Counted from the stretch's first letter, positions 36,768-44,558 are shown. The stretch is 64,000 nucleotides of DNA from Pseudomonas sp. SLFW (GCF_009905615.1 NZ_JAAAKW010000005.1:62001-126000), one strand, 5' to 3'. A program made the numbers and translations. The notes: a model not told the origin generated them from the letters alone.

Positions 36768-36786
36768 ACTTCGTAAAAAACGAAGT
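36768..36786. promoter_or_regulatory. inverted repeat ACTTCGT-N5-ACGAAGT (LysR operator candidate)
   Basis: A perfect 7-bp inverted repeat separated by AAAAA lies 21 bp upstream of nhaR and ~90 bp upstream of terC. This is the usual place of a LysR recognition site. A related TACGAATTTTAC lies at about 36800. The sequence could bind NhaR. Confidence 0.55.
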
Positions 36787-36807
36787 ATACGCCTGATAAA
36801 TACGAAT

Positions 36808-36836
36808 TTTACTGAAGTGTTTCAGTCCCTAGAATG
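36808..36836 (+). promoter_or_regulatory. candidate sigma-70 promoter of terC
   Basis: TTTACT, then 16 bases, then TAGAAT, about 40 bp upstream of the terC start and just downstream of the putative NhaR operator. The -35 match is weak, which would suit an activated promoter. Confidence 0.45.
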
Positions 36837-36876
36837 CCGCCTTGTCTCATCAACGCGACCCAATGGATACCGGCAC

Positions 36877-37641
36877 ATGGAATACCTTTTAGAACTGGCT
36901 GCAAGCCCCACCGCGTGGATCGCCTTGGCCACGCTGGTGGTCATGGAAATTGTCCTCGGCATCGACAACCTGATTTTCATCTCGATCCTGACCAACAAGC
37001 TGCCGGTTCATCAGCGCACGAAGGCGCGCCGCATCGGCATCAGCATGGCGCTGATTCTGCGGCTGGGCCTGCTCAGTACGGTGGCGTGGATCGTCCAGTT
37101 GACCGAGCCGGTCATCGACGTGTTCGGTCAGGTGTTCTCGTGGAAAGACATGATCCTCATCGCCGGTGGCTTGTTCCTGGTGTGGAAGGCGACCACTGAG
37201 ATTCATCACAGCATGGACATCAAGACCGGGGAAGAGGCCGCGATTTCCAAAACCGTCGTGATGAGCATGGCCGCCGCCATCGGGCAGATCCTGATGCTGG
37301 ACCTGGTGTTCTCCATCGACAGCATCGTCACCGCCGTCGGCATGACCGAGCATTTGCCGATCATGGTCATCGCTGTGATTGCCGCTGTGGTCGTGATGTT
37401 GGTGGCGTCCGAGCCCTTGGCGAAGTTCATTAACGATAACCCGACGGTGGTCATGCTGGCGCTGGGCTTCCTGATCATGATCGGCATGACGCTGATTGCC
37501 GAAGGTTTCGGCGCTCACGTACCGAAGGGCTATGTCTACACGGCGATGGCGTTCTCGGCGCTGATCGAAGTGCTGAACATGCTGGCCCGCCGTTCGAGGC
37601 AGCGTAAGCTCGACGCTGAAACGACGGCTACGAAAGGCTGA
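36877..37641 (+). CDS. TerC-family membrane protein
   Basis: A 254-residue protein with seven to eight hydrophobic helices, starting [20 protein letters not shown]. The TerC signature is present: ASPTAW...[17 protein letters not shown] in the first part and [16 protein letters not shown] in the second, each carrying the acidic D/N pair thought to bind Mn2+ or another metal. The gene is read from this ATG: an upstream open frame crossing nhaR is a shadow. Family members export Mn2+ or load metals onto secreted proteins. Divergent from nhaR, followed by a strong terminator. Confidence 0.92.
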   Translation: MEYLLELAASPTAWIALATLVVMEIVLGIDNLIFISILTNKLPVHQRTKARRIGISMALILRLGLLSTVAWIVQLTEPVIDVFGQVFSWKDMILIAGGLFLVWKATTEIHHSMDIKTGEEAAISKTVVMSMAAAIGQILMLDLVFSIDSIVTAVGMTEHLPIMVIAVIAAVVVMLVASEPLAKFINDNPTVVMLALGFLIMIGMTLIAEGFGAHVPKGYVYTAMAFSALIEVLNMLARRSRQRKLDAETTATKG

Positions 37642-37654
37642 CAGGCTGGGAATG

Positions 37655-37697
37655 AAAAACGGTCGGGGATGGGAATACCATCACCGACCGTTTTTTT
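37655..37697. terminator. bidirectional terminator after terC
   Basis: AAAAACGGTCGG-N-GATGG-loop-CCATC-N-CCGACCGTTTTTTT. A long stem with one mismatch and A/T runs on both sides. It can serve terC and the minus-strand gene ending at 37736. Confidence 0.92.
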
Positions 37698-37735
37698 GGC
37701 TTAAGGTTTACTGATCCGACGAGGTCGGGTGGGCG

Positions 37736-37915
37736 TCAGTGCGCCGTCGCATGACGGGGTTTACGCGCATTCAAGGGCGCGGATGTGCGGGTGGTTTCAA
37801 GGGTTCGATAATGCGGGTGATGACGGCGGGAAATCCGCATCACCCCCCACAGCATGGCGCCGGCCACAGCCAGCCAGGCAGCGATCAACATCACAATGGT
37901 CATTCCGAGGCTCAT
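37736..37915 (-). CDS. 59-residue single-TM hypothetical protein
   Basis: The start MSLGMTIVMLIAAWLAVAGA follows CCGGAGGAAGAC, a strong ribosome site. One transmembrane helix is followed by a basic cytoplasmic tail (RISRRHHPHYRTLETTRTSA). No family is recognised. A terminator lies downstream on this strand. Confidence 0.65.
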   Translation of the reverse strand: MSLGMTIVMLIAAWLAVAGAMLWGVMRISRRHHPHYRTLETTRTSAPLNARKPRHATAH

Positions 37916-38134
37916 GTCTTCCTCCGGCTCTGCGCTCTTCGTTCTCTCAGTAACCGACAGTCTAGTACGTGGGTTGTTGCTGAAAATTGACCGATGGTAG
38001 GAATTCTGTGACCTATTTGTTCTATCCAGTTTCACCGACTGTGCAGAGAGGCTATACCCGGACCCTCGGCGGCTCTATGATCGGCGTCCAGGCCGGGTTG
38101 CAGGTTGCCCCGGCACCTGACAAGTGAGTGAAAA

Positions 38135-38830
38135 ATGTCTCGAATGGAAGTCTCTGGAAGCAAACGGATGTGGTGGGGCTTGGCCTTGACGTTGATGCTG
38201 ACGGGGTGTGCCGACCCTCACGCGTACAAGCCGGGTTATCCGCCGGTCTATAAAAGCCTGCCGGACCGGGTCGAGCTCAACTCGGTGCCGTTCTTCCGGG
38301 GCAAGTCTTACCAGAGCGGACCGTTCGCGTTGGCGAGCATGCTGAGCGTGCGCGGCGTGCAGACCACGCCTGGCTTGCTGGAAAAGCCGCTGAAGCTGCC
38401 GGCGTCGGAGAAAACCCTCGAACTGAGCATGACGAACGTGGCGCGCGAATACGGTTTCGTGGTGTACCCGGTCGATCATCAACTGCCTGATCTGCTGGCG
38501 CAGGTGTCCGCCGGTTATCCGGTCATGGTGCGGTTCAGCGAGGGCTCGTTCTGGTGGAAAGAGCAACGCTATGGCGTGCTTGTCGGGTTCAACCAGAACA
38601 AACGCAACATGCTGATCTACACCGGGCTGGGCCGCTTGACCGTGAGTTTCGACGAGTTCACTTCGGACTGGGATAACGCGGGCAACTGGGCGATTCTGGT
38701 GCAGGGGCCTCGTCAGTTGCCGTCCCCGGTGGATCGCGAACGTTGGCTCAAGGCTGCGAATGATCTCGCGCAGGCGGGGCAGGAGCAGGCGGCGGGTGAG
38801 GCGGTGAAGGCGTTGAATGCCGCGCATTGA
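38135..38830 (+). CDS. lipoprotein with degenerate C39 peptidase-like domain
   Basis: A 231-residue protein. A hydrophobic leader ends in the lipobox LTGC (Cys about residue 25), so it is a lipoprotein. The body follows the C39 cysteine-peptidase pattern, but the usual catalytic block Q.....CG..ALAMvL reads FRGKSYQSGPFALASMLSV, with Ser in place of Cys. The His site reads QRYGVLVGFNQNKRNMLIY without histidine. Catalysis is therefore unlikely. The C-terminus (DRERWLKAANDLAQAGQEQA) is helical, TPR-like. It may be a binding or scaffold protein of the envelope. Confidence 0.75.
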   Translation: MSRMEVSGSKRMWWGLALTLMLTGCADPHAYKPGYPPVYKSLPDRVELNSVPFFRGKSYQSGPFALASMLSVRGVQTTPGLLEKPLKLPASEKTLELSMTNVAREYGFVVYPVDHQLPDLLAQVSAGYPVMVRFSEGSFWWKEQRYGVLVGFNQNKRNMLIYTGLGRLTVSFDEFTSDWDNAGNWAILVQGPRQLPSPVDRERWLKAANDLAQAGQEQAAGEAVKALNAAH

Positions 38831-38920
38831 GAATGCGGCCTACGCCAGCACGTCGATGATGGGCATTTTGGCTACAGGGTTCAGGTCGGGCGCAAGAAGC
38901 CCTGCACACCGCAGAACACC

Positions 38921-38945
38921 TGTGGGAGCGAATTCATTCGCGAAG
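38921..38945. repeat. single REP element
   Basis: CTGTGGGAGCGAATTCATTC followed by GCGAA. One arm only: no inverse partner follows within 150 bp. It lies between the lipoprotein gene and pauB, which are convergent. Confidence 0.75.
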
Positions 38946-39086
38946 AGGCCGGTGCAGGCCACGCACCTCCAGCGCCTGAAGATCTTTCGTCGGATTGCCG
39001 CCCAGAATGACTTCGCTTTCACAGTGGAAAACGCGTCATAAAGGGGGCATCTCATCGGCCCGGAGACATTTTGCCGCGTGGGTTGA

Positions 39087-40370
39087 TCAGAACCCCAACT
39101 TGTCCCGCAAACTGTAATACCAGGCACCCAGCGCCGTCAGCGGCGTGCGCAACAGCTGGCCGCCGGGGAAAGGGTAGTGCGGCAGTCCGGCGAACGCATC
39201 GAAGCGTTCCGCCTGTCCGCGCAGCGCTTCGGCCAGCACTTTGCCCGCCAAGTGGGTGTACGTCACCCCATGGCCGCTGCAACCCTGCGAGTAATAGATG
39301 TTGTCGCCCAGACGGCCGACTTGTGGCAGACGCGACAGGGTCAGCAGGAAATTGCCGGTCCACGCGTAATCGATTTTCACGTCCTTTAGTTGCGGAAACG
39401 CCTTGAGCATTTTGGGACGGATGATGGATTCGATGTTCGCCGGGTCGCGCGCGCCATATACCACGCCGCCGCCGAAGATCAGGCGCTTGTCAGCGGAAAG
39501 ACGGTAATAATCCAGCAGGTAATTGCAGTCTTCGACGCAGTAGTCTTGTGGCAACAGCGTGCTCGCGAGCTCCTCGCTCAGCGGCTCGGTCGTGATCACC
39601 TGCGTGCCGCACGGCATCGATTTCGCGGCCAGTTCCGGTACCAGATTCCCCAGATAAGCATTGCCCGCAACGATGATGAACTTCGCCCGCACCTTGCCTT
39701 GGGCGGTGTGCACCACCGGGCTGGCACCACGGTCGATCCTGATGGCCGCCGATTGCTCGTAAATCACGCCGCCCAGCGACTCCACGGCCGCCGCTTCACC
39801 GAGTGCCAGGTTCAGCGGATGGATGTGGCCGCCGCTCATGTCCAGCATGCCGCCGATGTATTCATCGCAGGCCACCACTTCGCGGATGCGGCGTTGGTCC
39901 ATCAGCTCCAGCTGGGTATGGCCATAGCGCTCCCAGAGTTTTTTCTGCGCCTCCAGATGATCCATTTGCTTAGGGGTGATGGCCGCGAACACACCGCCGT
40001 CTTTCAGGTCGCACTGAATCTGGTATTTGGCCACGCGTTCACGGATGATACGTCCGCCTTCAAACGCCATCTCGCCCATCAACTGCGCCTGTCTTGCACC
40101 GACCGTGCGCTCGATGACGTCGATGTCGCGGCTGTAACTGTTGACGATCTGGCCACCGTTCCGGCCCGACGCGCCGAAGCCTACCTTGGCCGCTTCCAGC
40201 ACCGTGACCTTGAAGCCGTTCTCCAACAGGAACAGCGCGCTCGACAGCCCGGTATAACCGGCGCCGATCACGCACACATCCGTTTCCACCTCACCTTGCA
40301 GCAACGGACGTTCAGGGGCGTGACTGGCGGACGCGGCGTAATAAGACTGAGGGTAAGCGGTGTTCGTCAT
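39087..40370 (-). CDS. pauB: PauB/PuuB-type FAD-dependent gamma-glutamylputrescine oxidase
   Basis: A 427-residue DAO-family flavoprotein. The FAD dinucleotide motif is VIGAGYTGLSSALFLLENG (about residues 35-53). The block GFGASGRNGGQIVNSYSRD and the late QVGRLGDNIYYSQGCSGHGV are characteristic of PuuB/PauB and related oxidases. In Pseudomonas these oxidise gamma-glutamylated polyamines, releasing an aldehyde and H2O2. The other pau genes are not adjacent. It could be one of several PauB paralogues with different polyamine preference. Confidence 0.85.
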   Translation of the reverse strand: MTNTAYPQSYYAASASHAPERPLLQGEVETDVCVIGAGYTGLSSALFLLENGFKVTVLEAAKVGFGASGRNGGQIVNSYSRDIDVIERTVGARQAQLMGEMAFEGGRIIRERVAKYQIQCDLKDGGVFAAITPKQMDHLEAQKKLWERYGHTQLELMDQRRIREVVACDEYIGGMLDMSGGHIHPLNLALGEAAAVESLGGVIYEQSAAIRIDRGASPVVHTAQGKVRAKFIIVAGNAYLGNLVPELAAKSMPCGTQVITTEPLSEELASTLLPQDYCVEDCNYLLDYYRLSADKRLIFGGGVVYGARDPANIESIIRPKMLKAFPQLKDVKIDYAWTGNFLLTLSRLPQVGRLGDNIYYSQGCSGHGVTYTHLAGKVLAEALRGQAERFDAFAGLPHYPFPGGQLLRTPLTALGAWYYSLRDKLGF

Positions 40371-40534
40371 CGAGTGGCCCCTGTTTAATATTTTTTACGA
40401 ATGGGGCGATCCTACCTGAGATAAATGGCGGTCACCAGCGGGAAAGAGGCCGTTGGGTGTCTTATATATGTGCCACTTGGCATGAGTGTTCTGCAAAAAA
40501 CGATAGTTATCAGCCGGTTAGAAAAAATACCCCG

Positions 40535-40562
40535 TTGACAGGCTGTGGAATATCCGTAGAAT
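40535..40562 (+). promoter_or_regulatory. sigma-70 promoter of tRNA-Val copy 1
   Basis: TTGACA, 16 bases, TAGAAT, ending 13 bp before the tRNA. The same elements, spacing and GAATATCCGTAGAATGCCG context precede tRNA-Val copy 2. Confidence 0.9.
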
Positions 40563-40575
40563 GCCGCTCCACAGC

Positions 40576-40652
40576 AGGCACGTAGCTCAGTTGGTTAGAG
40601 CACCACCTTGACATGGTGGGGGTCGTTGGTTCGAGTCCAATCGCGCCTACCA
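40576..40652 (+). tRNA. tRNA-Val (anticodon GAC), copy 1
   Basis: A 77-nt cloverleaf: acceptor AGGCACG/CGCGCCT, D arm GCTC/GAGC, anticodon stem CCACC/GGTGG with loop TTGACAT (anticodon GAC, valine), T arm GTTGG-TTCGAGT-CCAAT and encoded CCA. The acceptor stem has an A-C mismatch at 5:68 in both full copies. This tRNA is the attachment site of the islet that follows. Its 3' half is duplicated at 43517-43566. Confidence 0.97.
40603..40652 (+). other. att repeat (tRNA-proximal) of the islet
   Basis: The last 50 bases of tRNA-Val copy 1 (CCACCTTGACATGG... to ...CGCGCCTACCA) are repeated exactly at 43517-43566. This is the classic direct repeat left by a tyrosine-recombinase element inserted in a tRNA 3' end. 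Confidence 0.85.
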
Positions 40653-40684
40653 GTTGTAAGCCCCGAAATACGCGGGCTGTAGAA

Positions 40685-40714
40685 GGGCGATCAGAAATGG
40701 TCGCCCTTTTTTTT
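40685..40714 (+). terminator. terminator after tRNA-Val copy 1
   Basis: GGGCGATC-AGAAAT-GGTCGCCC followed by eight T. It resembles the terminator after the truncated tRNA copy at 43599. Confidence 0.92.
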
Positions 40715-40722
40715 GCAAAACT

Positions 40723-40735
40723 TTTGCAAAACCCC
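40723..40735. repeat. islet-end repeat TTTGCAAAACCCC (left)
   Basis: It is part of TTTTGCAAAAC repeated in tandem at 40711 and 40722. The same 13 bases recur at 43402-43414, near the other islet end. Repeated short sites inside both att ends fit integrase arm-binding sites. Confidence 0.5.
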
Positions 40736-40779
40736 CACCCATATTTCGGGTAAGAGGTGCATTTCTGGCCCGGCCTGCG

Positions 40780-40930
40780 AGGGCAGAGGGCGAGTCCTGC
40801 ACCTACCTCGACGTACTCGATTTCCTTGGTGCGATGTCCCTCCTGGTATTCTTTCGTCATCTTCTCATCAGCGTGGCCCATGAGAGCCTGAACATGATCC
40901 GCGAGCGCGGCGCGCTGTCCGACATTCTCG
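40780..40930 (-). pseudogene. C-terminal remnant of a tyrosine recombinase (phage-type integrase)
   Basis: On the minus strand the frame reads ALADHVQALMGHADEKMTKEYQEGH and then EIEYVEVGAGLAL. This is the end of phage-type integrases, with the 'LMGHa..kMT..Y' block carrying the late histidine and the nucleophile tyrosine. Upstream the frame is closed by a TAG near 41015, and no N-terminal or core part is recognisable. The integrase is therefore a decayed remnant, pointing toward the att site as in intact elements. Confidence 0.6.
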
Positions 40931-41216
40931 TCGGCAACATCGCCGCCGCGATCGACAAGGTGTCGAACATCTGCGCAAGTCTGCCAGGTGCTGGTTATGG
41001 CAAGCACGAACACCGGCTAGAAGATTTGCTGGCGCGATATCAGGCGGCGGGCGGGATACTGGCCCCTTCGGTTTAATCGAATGCATCCATCCATCATTTC
41101 AGGTGATGAAAGAGTGAATTATGGTGGGCGCGAGTTCTGCACCAAAAAAGATCGGCAGATACTCCATCGCCTGGCCATAGGCCAACCCTCTTTTCTTAAT
41201 CTTGATGGAAAACCCC

Positions 41217-41657
41217 ATGCTCGGTCGCACGTTCCCCCTAGCTGTTGTCATCAGTTTCGCCACTGCTTTCTCTTCGGCCTTCGCCGCTTCTAACGCTGCG
41301 CCAGACACCACCCTGACGGTACCCGTCAGTGCAATGCACTTCTATCAGAACAAAGAGGGGCTAACTATTGCGAATGGCTGGGGCGACCCAGCAACGGGAG
41401 AGCACAGTAACTTCATCAAAATGCCGGGTAATACGGCAAGCCCGCTGCATAGTCACAGTTTCAGCTATTACGGTGTTGTCATTAATGGCGTCGTTGCAAA
41501 TGAGCCTGCCGTTAATTCACCAGACCATCCCTTGGCTGCCGGATCGTACTGGTATCAAAAAGGCGGCGAATCGCACGTCACCAAATGCATATCTCAGACA
41601 GAATGCCTGTTCTTCGTGACATCCAAAGGCGCGTTCGATTTCAGCAAAACTAAATGA
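41217..41657 (+). CDS. exported cupin-type protein (islet)
   Basis: A 146-residue protein. ATG 41217 (MLGRTFPLAVVISFATAFSS) was preferred because GGAA lies upstream. The Sec signal peptide is cleaved near AFA-ASN. The mature part has a cupin pattern: HSHSFSYYGVVINGVVANE, then GSYWYQKGGESHVTKC, giving the metal-site histidines. Codon use is less GC-rich than in the flanking genes, consistent with transfer. It lies just before the Old Yellow Enzyme gene with a 23-bp gap, probably one transcript. Function unknown. Confidence 0.8.
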   Translation: MLGRTFPLAVVISFATAFSSAFAASNAAPDTTLTVPVSAMHFYQNKEGLTIANGWGDPATGEHSNFIKMPGNTASPLHSHSFSYYGVVINGVVANEPAVNSPDHPLAAGSYWYQKGGESHVTKCISQTECLFFVTSKGAFDFSKTK

Positions 41658-41680
41658 GTGGCGTTGATCCAGGAGGTGAT

Positions 41681-42778
41681 ATGTCTAAATCCGACGATCA
41701 TGGGCAAAACCCATTGTTCGAACCCATCCGGGTAGGTCCGTATCTGTTGCGTAATCGTATCGTCAAATCGCCAATGTCGCGCATGCGTGCCGCGCAAAAC
41801 GATATGCCAACAACCCTCATGGCCGAGTATTACAGCCAGCGAGCAAGTGCCGGTCTGATCATCACTGAATCAGTGCAGATATCGCGTCAGGGCAAGGGTT
41901 ATCGCAACTCTCCTGGCATTTATAACGACGAGCAGATGAGGGCTTGGAAAACCATCGCAGACGGCGTGCACGCGCGCGGCGCGGTGATCTTTATGCAATT
42001 GTGGCATTGCGGCAGGCTCTCTCACCCAGATCTACAGCTGAATGGTGGCCAACCTGTTGGTCCTTCAGCTATTCGGCCTAACGTAGAGGTCTACACCGAC
42101 TCCGGCCCGCAAGCGGTGCCAGAGCCCCACGAAATGGACTCTGACGAAATCGCGCAGGTTGTTGATCAGTATTTTCAAGCTTCGCTGCGGGCCAAGAAAG
42201 CCAACGTCGACGGCATTGAGGTCCATGCAGGGAATGGTTTCTTGCTGGATCAATTTCTTCGAGATGGCACCAATCGACGAACAGATCATTACGGAGGCTC
42301 TGTCGAAAACCGAGTTCGGCTTCTGATCGAGGTCGTGGAAGCGATCATCCCGATCTGGGGGGCCGATAGAATTGGTGTAAAGATGTCTCCCCTGTCGACC
42401 TACGGCGATATCCGTGACAGCAACCCCGAAGCGCTGTACTCGCATCTGGTTAGTCGACTGAATGGGTATGGGCTGGCCTATCTGCATTTCGCGGAAGGGG
42501 AATTGCTGTCCAGTCGAGATGTTCCGGGTTTGGATTTCGCTCGATTACGCAGGATGTTTCACGGGCCCGTCATCGGCAACAACTGTTACGACTTGGCCCA
42601 AGCCACCGAAGCACTGCAAAGTGGCAAAGTCGACATGATTGCCTTCGCTCGCTTATTCGCCGCCAACCCAGATCTCGTTGAGCGGTTTCGACTCGGCGCT
42701 GAATTAAATGAGCTTGACGTGACTACGTTGCAGTCCGGCGGAGCCAAAGGTTACACAGATTACCCAAAGCTGCTTTAG
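41681..42778 (+). CDS. NADH:flavin oxidoreductase, Old Yellow Enzyme family (islet)
   Basis: A 365-residue TIM-barrel flavoprotein. ATG 41681 has a perfect AGGAGGTGAT site. FMN/substrate motifs are present: FEPIRVGPYLLRNRIVKSPMSRMRA at the start, LWHCGRLSHPDL, and the catalytic HAGNGFLLDQFLRDGTNRRT followed by DHYGGSVENR, with the His/Asn pair that holds carbonyl or nitro oxygens. Such enzymes reduce activated alkenes, nitroesters or N-ethylmaleimide. It is the central metabolic gene of the tRNA-Val islet, between a cupin and a DinB-like gene. Confidence 0.93.
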   Translation: MSKSDDHGQNPLFEPIRVGPYLLRNRIVKSPMSRMRAAQNDMPTTLMAEYYSQRASAGLIITESVQISRQGKGYRNSPGIYNDEQMRAWKTIADGVHARGAVIFMQLWHCGRLSHPDLQLNGGQPVGPSAIRPNVEVYTDSGPQAVPEPHEMDSDEIAQVVDQYFQASLRAKKANVDGIEVHAGNGFLLDQFLRDGTNRRTDHYGGSVENRVRLLIEVVEAIIPIWGADRIGVKMSPLSTYGDIRDSNPEALYSHLVSRLNGYGLAYLHFAEGELLSSRDVPGLDFARLRRMFHGPVIGNNCYDLAQATEALQSGKVDMIAFARLFAANPDLVERFRLGAELNELDVTTLQSGGAKGYTDYPKLL

Positions 42779-42836
42779 AACAGCTGTCGAAAACTGCGGA
42801 TTCACTGTAATTATCCCGTATAAGGACTTGACCTTC

Positions 42837-43331
42837 ATGTTCGAAGCAATGTTCAAATTCAAGCAGAAATCCAATCGTGAAGCACTTGAGGGCCTTGCCA
42901 AATCAGGTATTGAAATAAGCCAGCCTGATGGCCTTACTGCATTTCGATTCATGAATCACATAAATGTTGTAGATCAGATTTTCAAGGCGCATCTCACAAA
43001 CACGTCCCATCCTTTTGAGGCCGCGAACACGCCGGAAACTCCAAGCCTCGATGAGCTTCGAGCGCGAATTACAGAGCTTGATGAGTGGTTCGTTGGGTAC
43101 GCGTCGTCGATGACGACAGAGCAATTGAATGAGCCAATCGAATTTACTTTCACTGACGGCAAACAAGGTCGCATGTTACGGGAAGAAATCCTGCTCCATG
43201 TTTTGGCTCACGGGATTTACCACCGAGGAGCAGTAGGATTGATCTTGCAACGGCAGGGTGCGATGCCGCCTCCCGAGACGTTTACACGTTACCTGCATGA
43301 GTTGGAGCCGTTCAGGCGAGACGCCGTTTGA
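42837..43331 (+). CDS. DinB-family four-helix protein (islet)
   Basis: A 164-residue helical protein. ATG 42837 has AAGGA ten bases upstream. The metal-site histidines of DinB proteins are placed as expected: one in FMNHINVVDQ (helix 2) and HxxxH in LLHVLAHGIYHRGAVGLIL near the C-terminus. DinB-fold proteins include thiol-dependent transferases (bacillithiol or mycothiol type) and stress proteins. Adjacent to the Old Yellow Enzyme, a role in detoxification of electrophiles is a guess. Confidence 0.85.
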   Translation: MFEAMFKFKQKSNREALEGLAKSGIEISQPDGLTAFRFMNHINVVDQIFKAHLTNTSHPFEAANTPETPSLDELRARITELDEWFVGYASSMTTEQLNEPIEFTFTDGKQGRMLREEILLHVLAHGIYHRGAVGLILQRQGAMPPPETFTRYLHELEPFRRDAV

Positions 43332-43401
43332 TAGCTGGCGTGATACTGGCGAAAGCTCAAACGTTCACACGGTAACCGAACTCTTATTCAGACCTAAAGA
43401 A

Positions 43402-43414
43402 TTTGCAAAACCCC
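43402..43414. repeat. islet-end repeat TTTGCAAAACCCC (right)
   Basis: An exact copy of the 13 bases at 40723-40735, about 100 bp inside the distal att repeat. Confidence 0.5.
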
Positions 43415-43516
43415 TCGTAAGTTATTGATTCTTATGGAGTGAAACGGGCAATTTTGAAGGTGGTCGTTTAGATGGGCTTTTCCAATTAAATCAGTAGGTT
43501 AGGTGTTATATGCCAC

Positions 43517-43566
43517 CCACCTTGACATGGTGGGGGTCGTTGGTTCGAGTCCAATCGCGCCTACCA
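43517..43566 (+). pseudogene. truncated tRNA-Val 3' half: distal att repeat of the islet
   Basis: Fifty bases are identical to the 3' part of tRNA-Val from within the anticodon stem to CCA. The 5' half and promoter are missing, so it is not a functional tRNA. The sequence after it (AATCCGCTCTGCTGGGCGGTC) matches that after tRNA-Val copy 2. This suggests that this was the original downstream flank of copy 1 before insertion. Confidence 0.9.
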
Positions 43567-43598
43567 AACAAATCCGCTCTGCTGGGCGGTCATGAGAA

Positions 43599-43626
43599 GG
43601 GCGATCCGGGAGGGTCGCCCTTTTTT
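43599..43626 (+). terminator. terminator after the truncated tRNA copy
   Basis: GGGCGATCC-GGGA-GGGTCGCCC followed by six T. It was probably the original terminator of tRNA-Val copy 1. Confidence 0.9.
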
Positions 43627-43654
43627 GTCGTCGAACGTGTCGAGCCTGAACACG

Positions 43655-43891
43655 CTAGGTCTCGGCCTTGCCCCGCGTAATACGTCCCGCCTTGATCTCA
43701 TCCACATACGCCCGCAACCGATCCGCGTCCTTGTACTGCTGGTTCATCAGGTGCAGCACCGCCACGACGTCTACATCGTTGATACGCTCGGCCAAACGGC
43801 TGATTTCCCCGGCTGTGCGTTCAAGATTACCGGCGATGGCGTTGAGGTCGCGCTTGAGTTCCAGCGCTGATTTTTTCATTCCCACGATCAT
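43655..43891 (-). CDS. small coiled-coil hypothetical protein
   Basis: A 78-residue protein starting MIVGMKKSALELKRDLNAIAG. A second in-frame ATG 12 bases later is possible. The whole chain is predicted helical: LERTAGEISRLAERINDVDVVAVLHLMNQQYKDADRLRAYV. No family is recognised. It lies between the islet end and the second tRNA-Val. Confidence 0.65.
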   Translation of the reverse strand: MIVGMKKSALELKRDLNAIAGNLERTAGEISRLAERINDVDVVAVLHLMNQQYKDADRLRAYVDEIKAGRITRGKAET

Positions 43892-43996
43892 GTTCCCCAG
43901 CTATCGACAGGGCAGGGCGAGAGGTTCTGCCTTTAATACCCCTGCGATGTAACAGGGATGTGATGATACGTCAGTTCCGGCTTTTTTCCGGCCATG

Positions 43997-44018
43997 AAAA
44001 AGGCGCCGCTCGGGCGCC
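43997..44018 (-). terminator. terminator of the Gly/Ser-rich exported protein gene
   Basis: On the minus strand GGCGCC-loop-GGCGCC is followed by TTTTTC. An outer CATGAAA/TTTCATG pair extends the stem. Confidence 0.8.
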
Positions 44019-44040
44019 ATTTCATGAGAGGGGGTGTTGG

Positions 44041-44388
44041 TCAGCCACCAGCACCGCCTGCGCTGGAGGAGCCGCCTGACGAGCCTTTGGAACCGCTGCC
44101 AGACGAACCGCTGCCGGTGGTTGAGCCGCCTGGCAAATCGACGTCATTGCTGCCGCCGGTGCCGTTGCTCATCGCGCCGGTGTTCATGCCTCGACGAATG
44201 CCGTTAGCTGGATTCGCTGGGTCCATGTCAGTACCTTGTCGTTCGATGTCCGCGCCTTGTGTCCGTGGATCCTGGCCCGTCTGCGAGGGCGGTGGTCCCA
44301 CGGAGGGAGACGCCGCACCAGCCAACGCTGCTATCGAGCCACACGCCAGCGCACAACCCAGCGCCAGTGCCGCAAATGATTTGTTCAT
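44041..44388 (-). CDS. small exported Gly/Ser-rich protein
   Basis: A 115-residue protein. The start MNKSFAALALGCALACGSIA follows GGAG. A Sec signal peptide ends near ALA-GAA. The mature part is polar and low complexity: DPANPANGIRRGMNTGAMSNG and then a Gly/Ser tail (GSGSSGSGSKGSSGGSSSAG). It resembles the protein encoded at 8190-8510 in architecture. No fold or function is known. Confidence 0.75.
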   Translation of the reverse strand: MNKSFAALALGCALACGSIAALAGAASPSVGPPPSQTGQDPRTQGADIERQGTDMDPANPANGIRRGMNTGAMSNGTGGSNDVDLPGGSTTGSGSSGSGSKGSSGGSSSAGGAGG

Positions 44389-44558
44389 CGGGAGATCTCC
44401 ATGTCTAGGGTCCTGTCTTGACTTGGGCTCTCGGGAATCGAACGGAGTGCCGTCATGGCGACCAACGGTCATGGGACGGATCGGAGCGCGATGGAAACGC
44501 GTCCGCGAGGCCTTTGCAAAAAATTCGCATATTCATAGGGTTAACGTGAAAAAAGACG

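Noticed and set aside
35413..36876. Open frame extending terC upstream by nearly 490 codons
   Set aside because: The extra part is out-of-frame or antisense reading of the MFS and nhaR genes. TerC begins at the ATG at 36877 with the usual family N-terminus.
36748..36876. Manganese (yybP-ykoY) riboswitch before terC
   Set aside because: The gap is only 129 bp, and neither the long conserved helix nor the typical loop motifs can be formed. A LysR operator explains it better.
38840..39127. 95-codon minus-strand frame between the lipoprotein gene and pauB
   Set aside because: It runs through the REP element (ANEFAPTG peptide) and overlaps pauB in another frame, so it is not a gene.
40510..40675. 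Minus-strand frame through tRNA-Val with VGAIGLEPTTPTMSRW
   Set aside because: This is the known spurious translation of the antisense of a tRNA gene. The same peptide appears over tRNA-Val copy 2.
40834..41076. 80-residue plus-strand frame in the islet
   Set aside because: It is antisense to the integrase remnant and has no recognisable domain or ribosome site.
43501..43566. Third tRNA-Val gene
   Set aside because: Only the 3' 50 bases are present, with no 5' half and no promoter. It is an att repeat.
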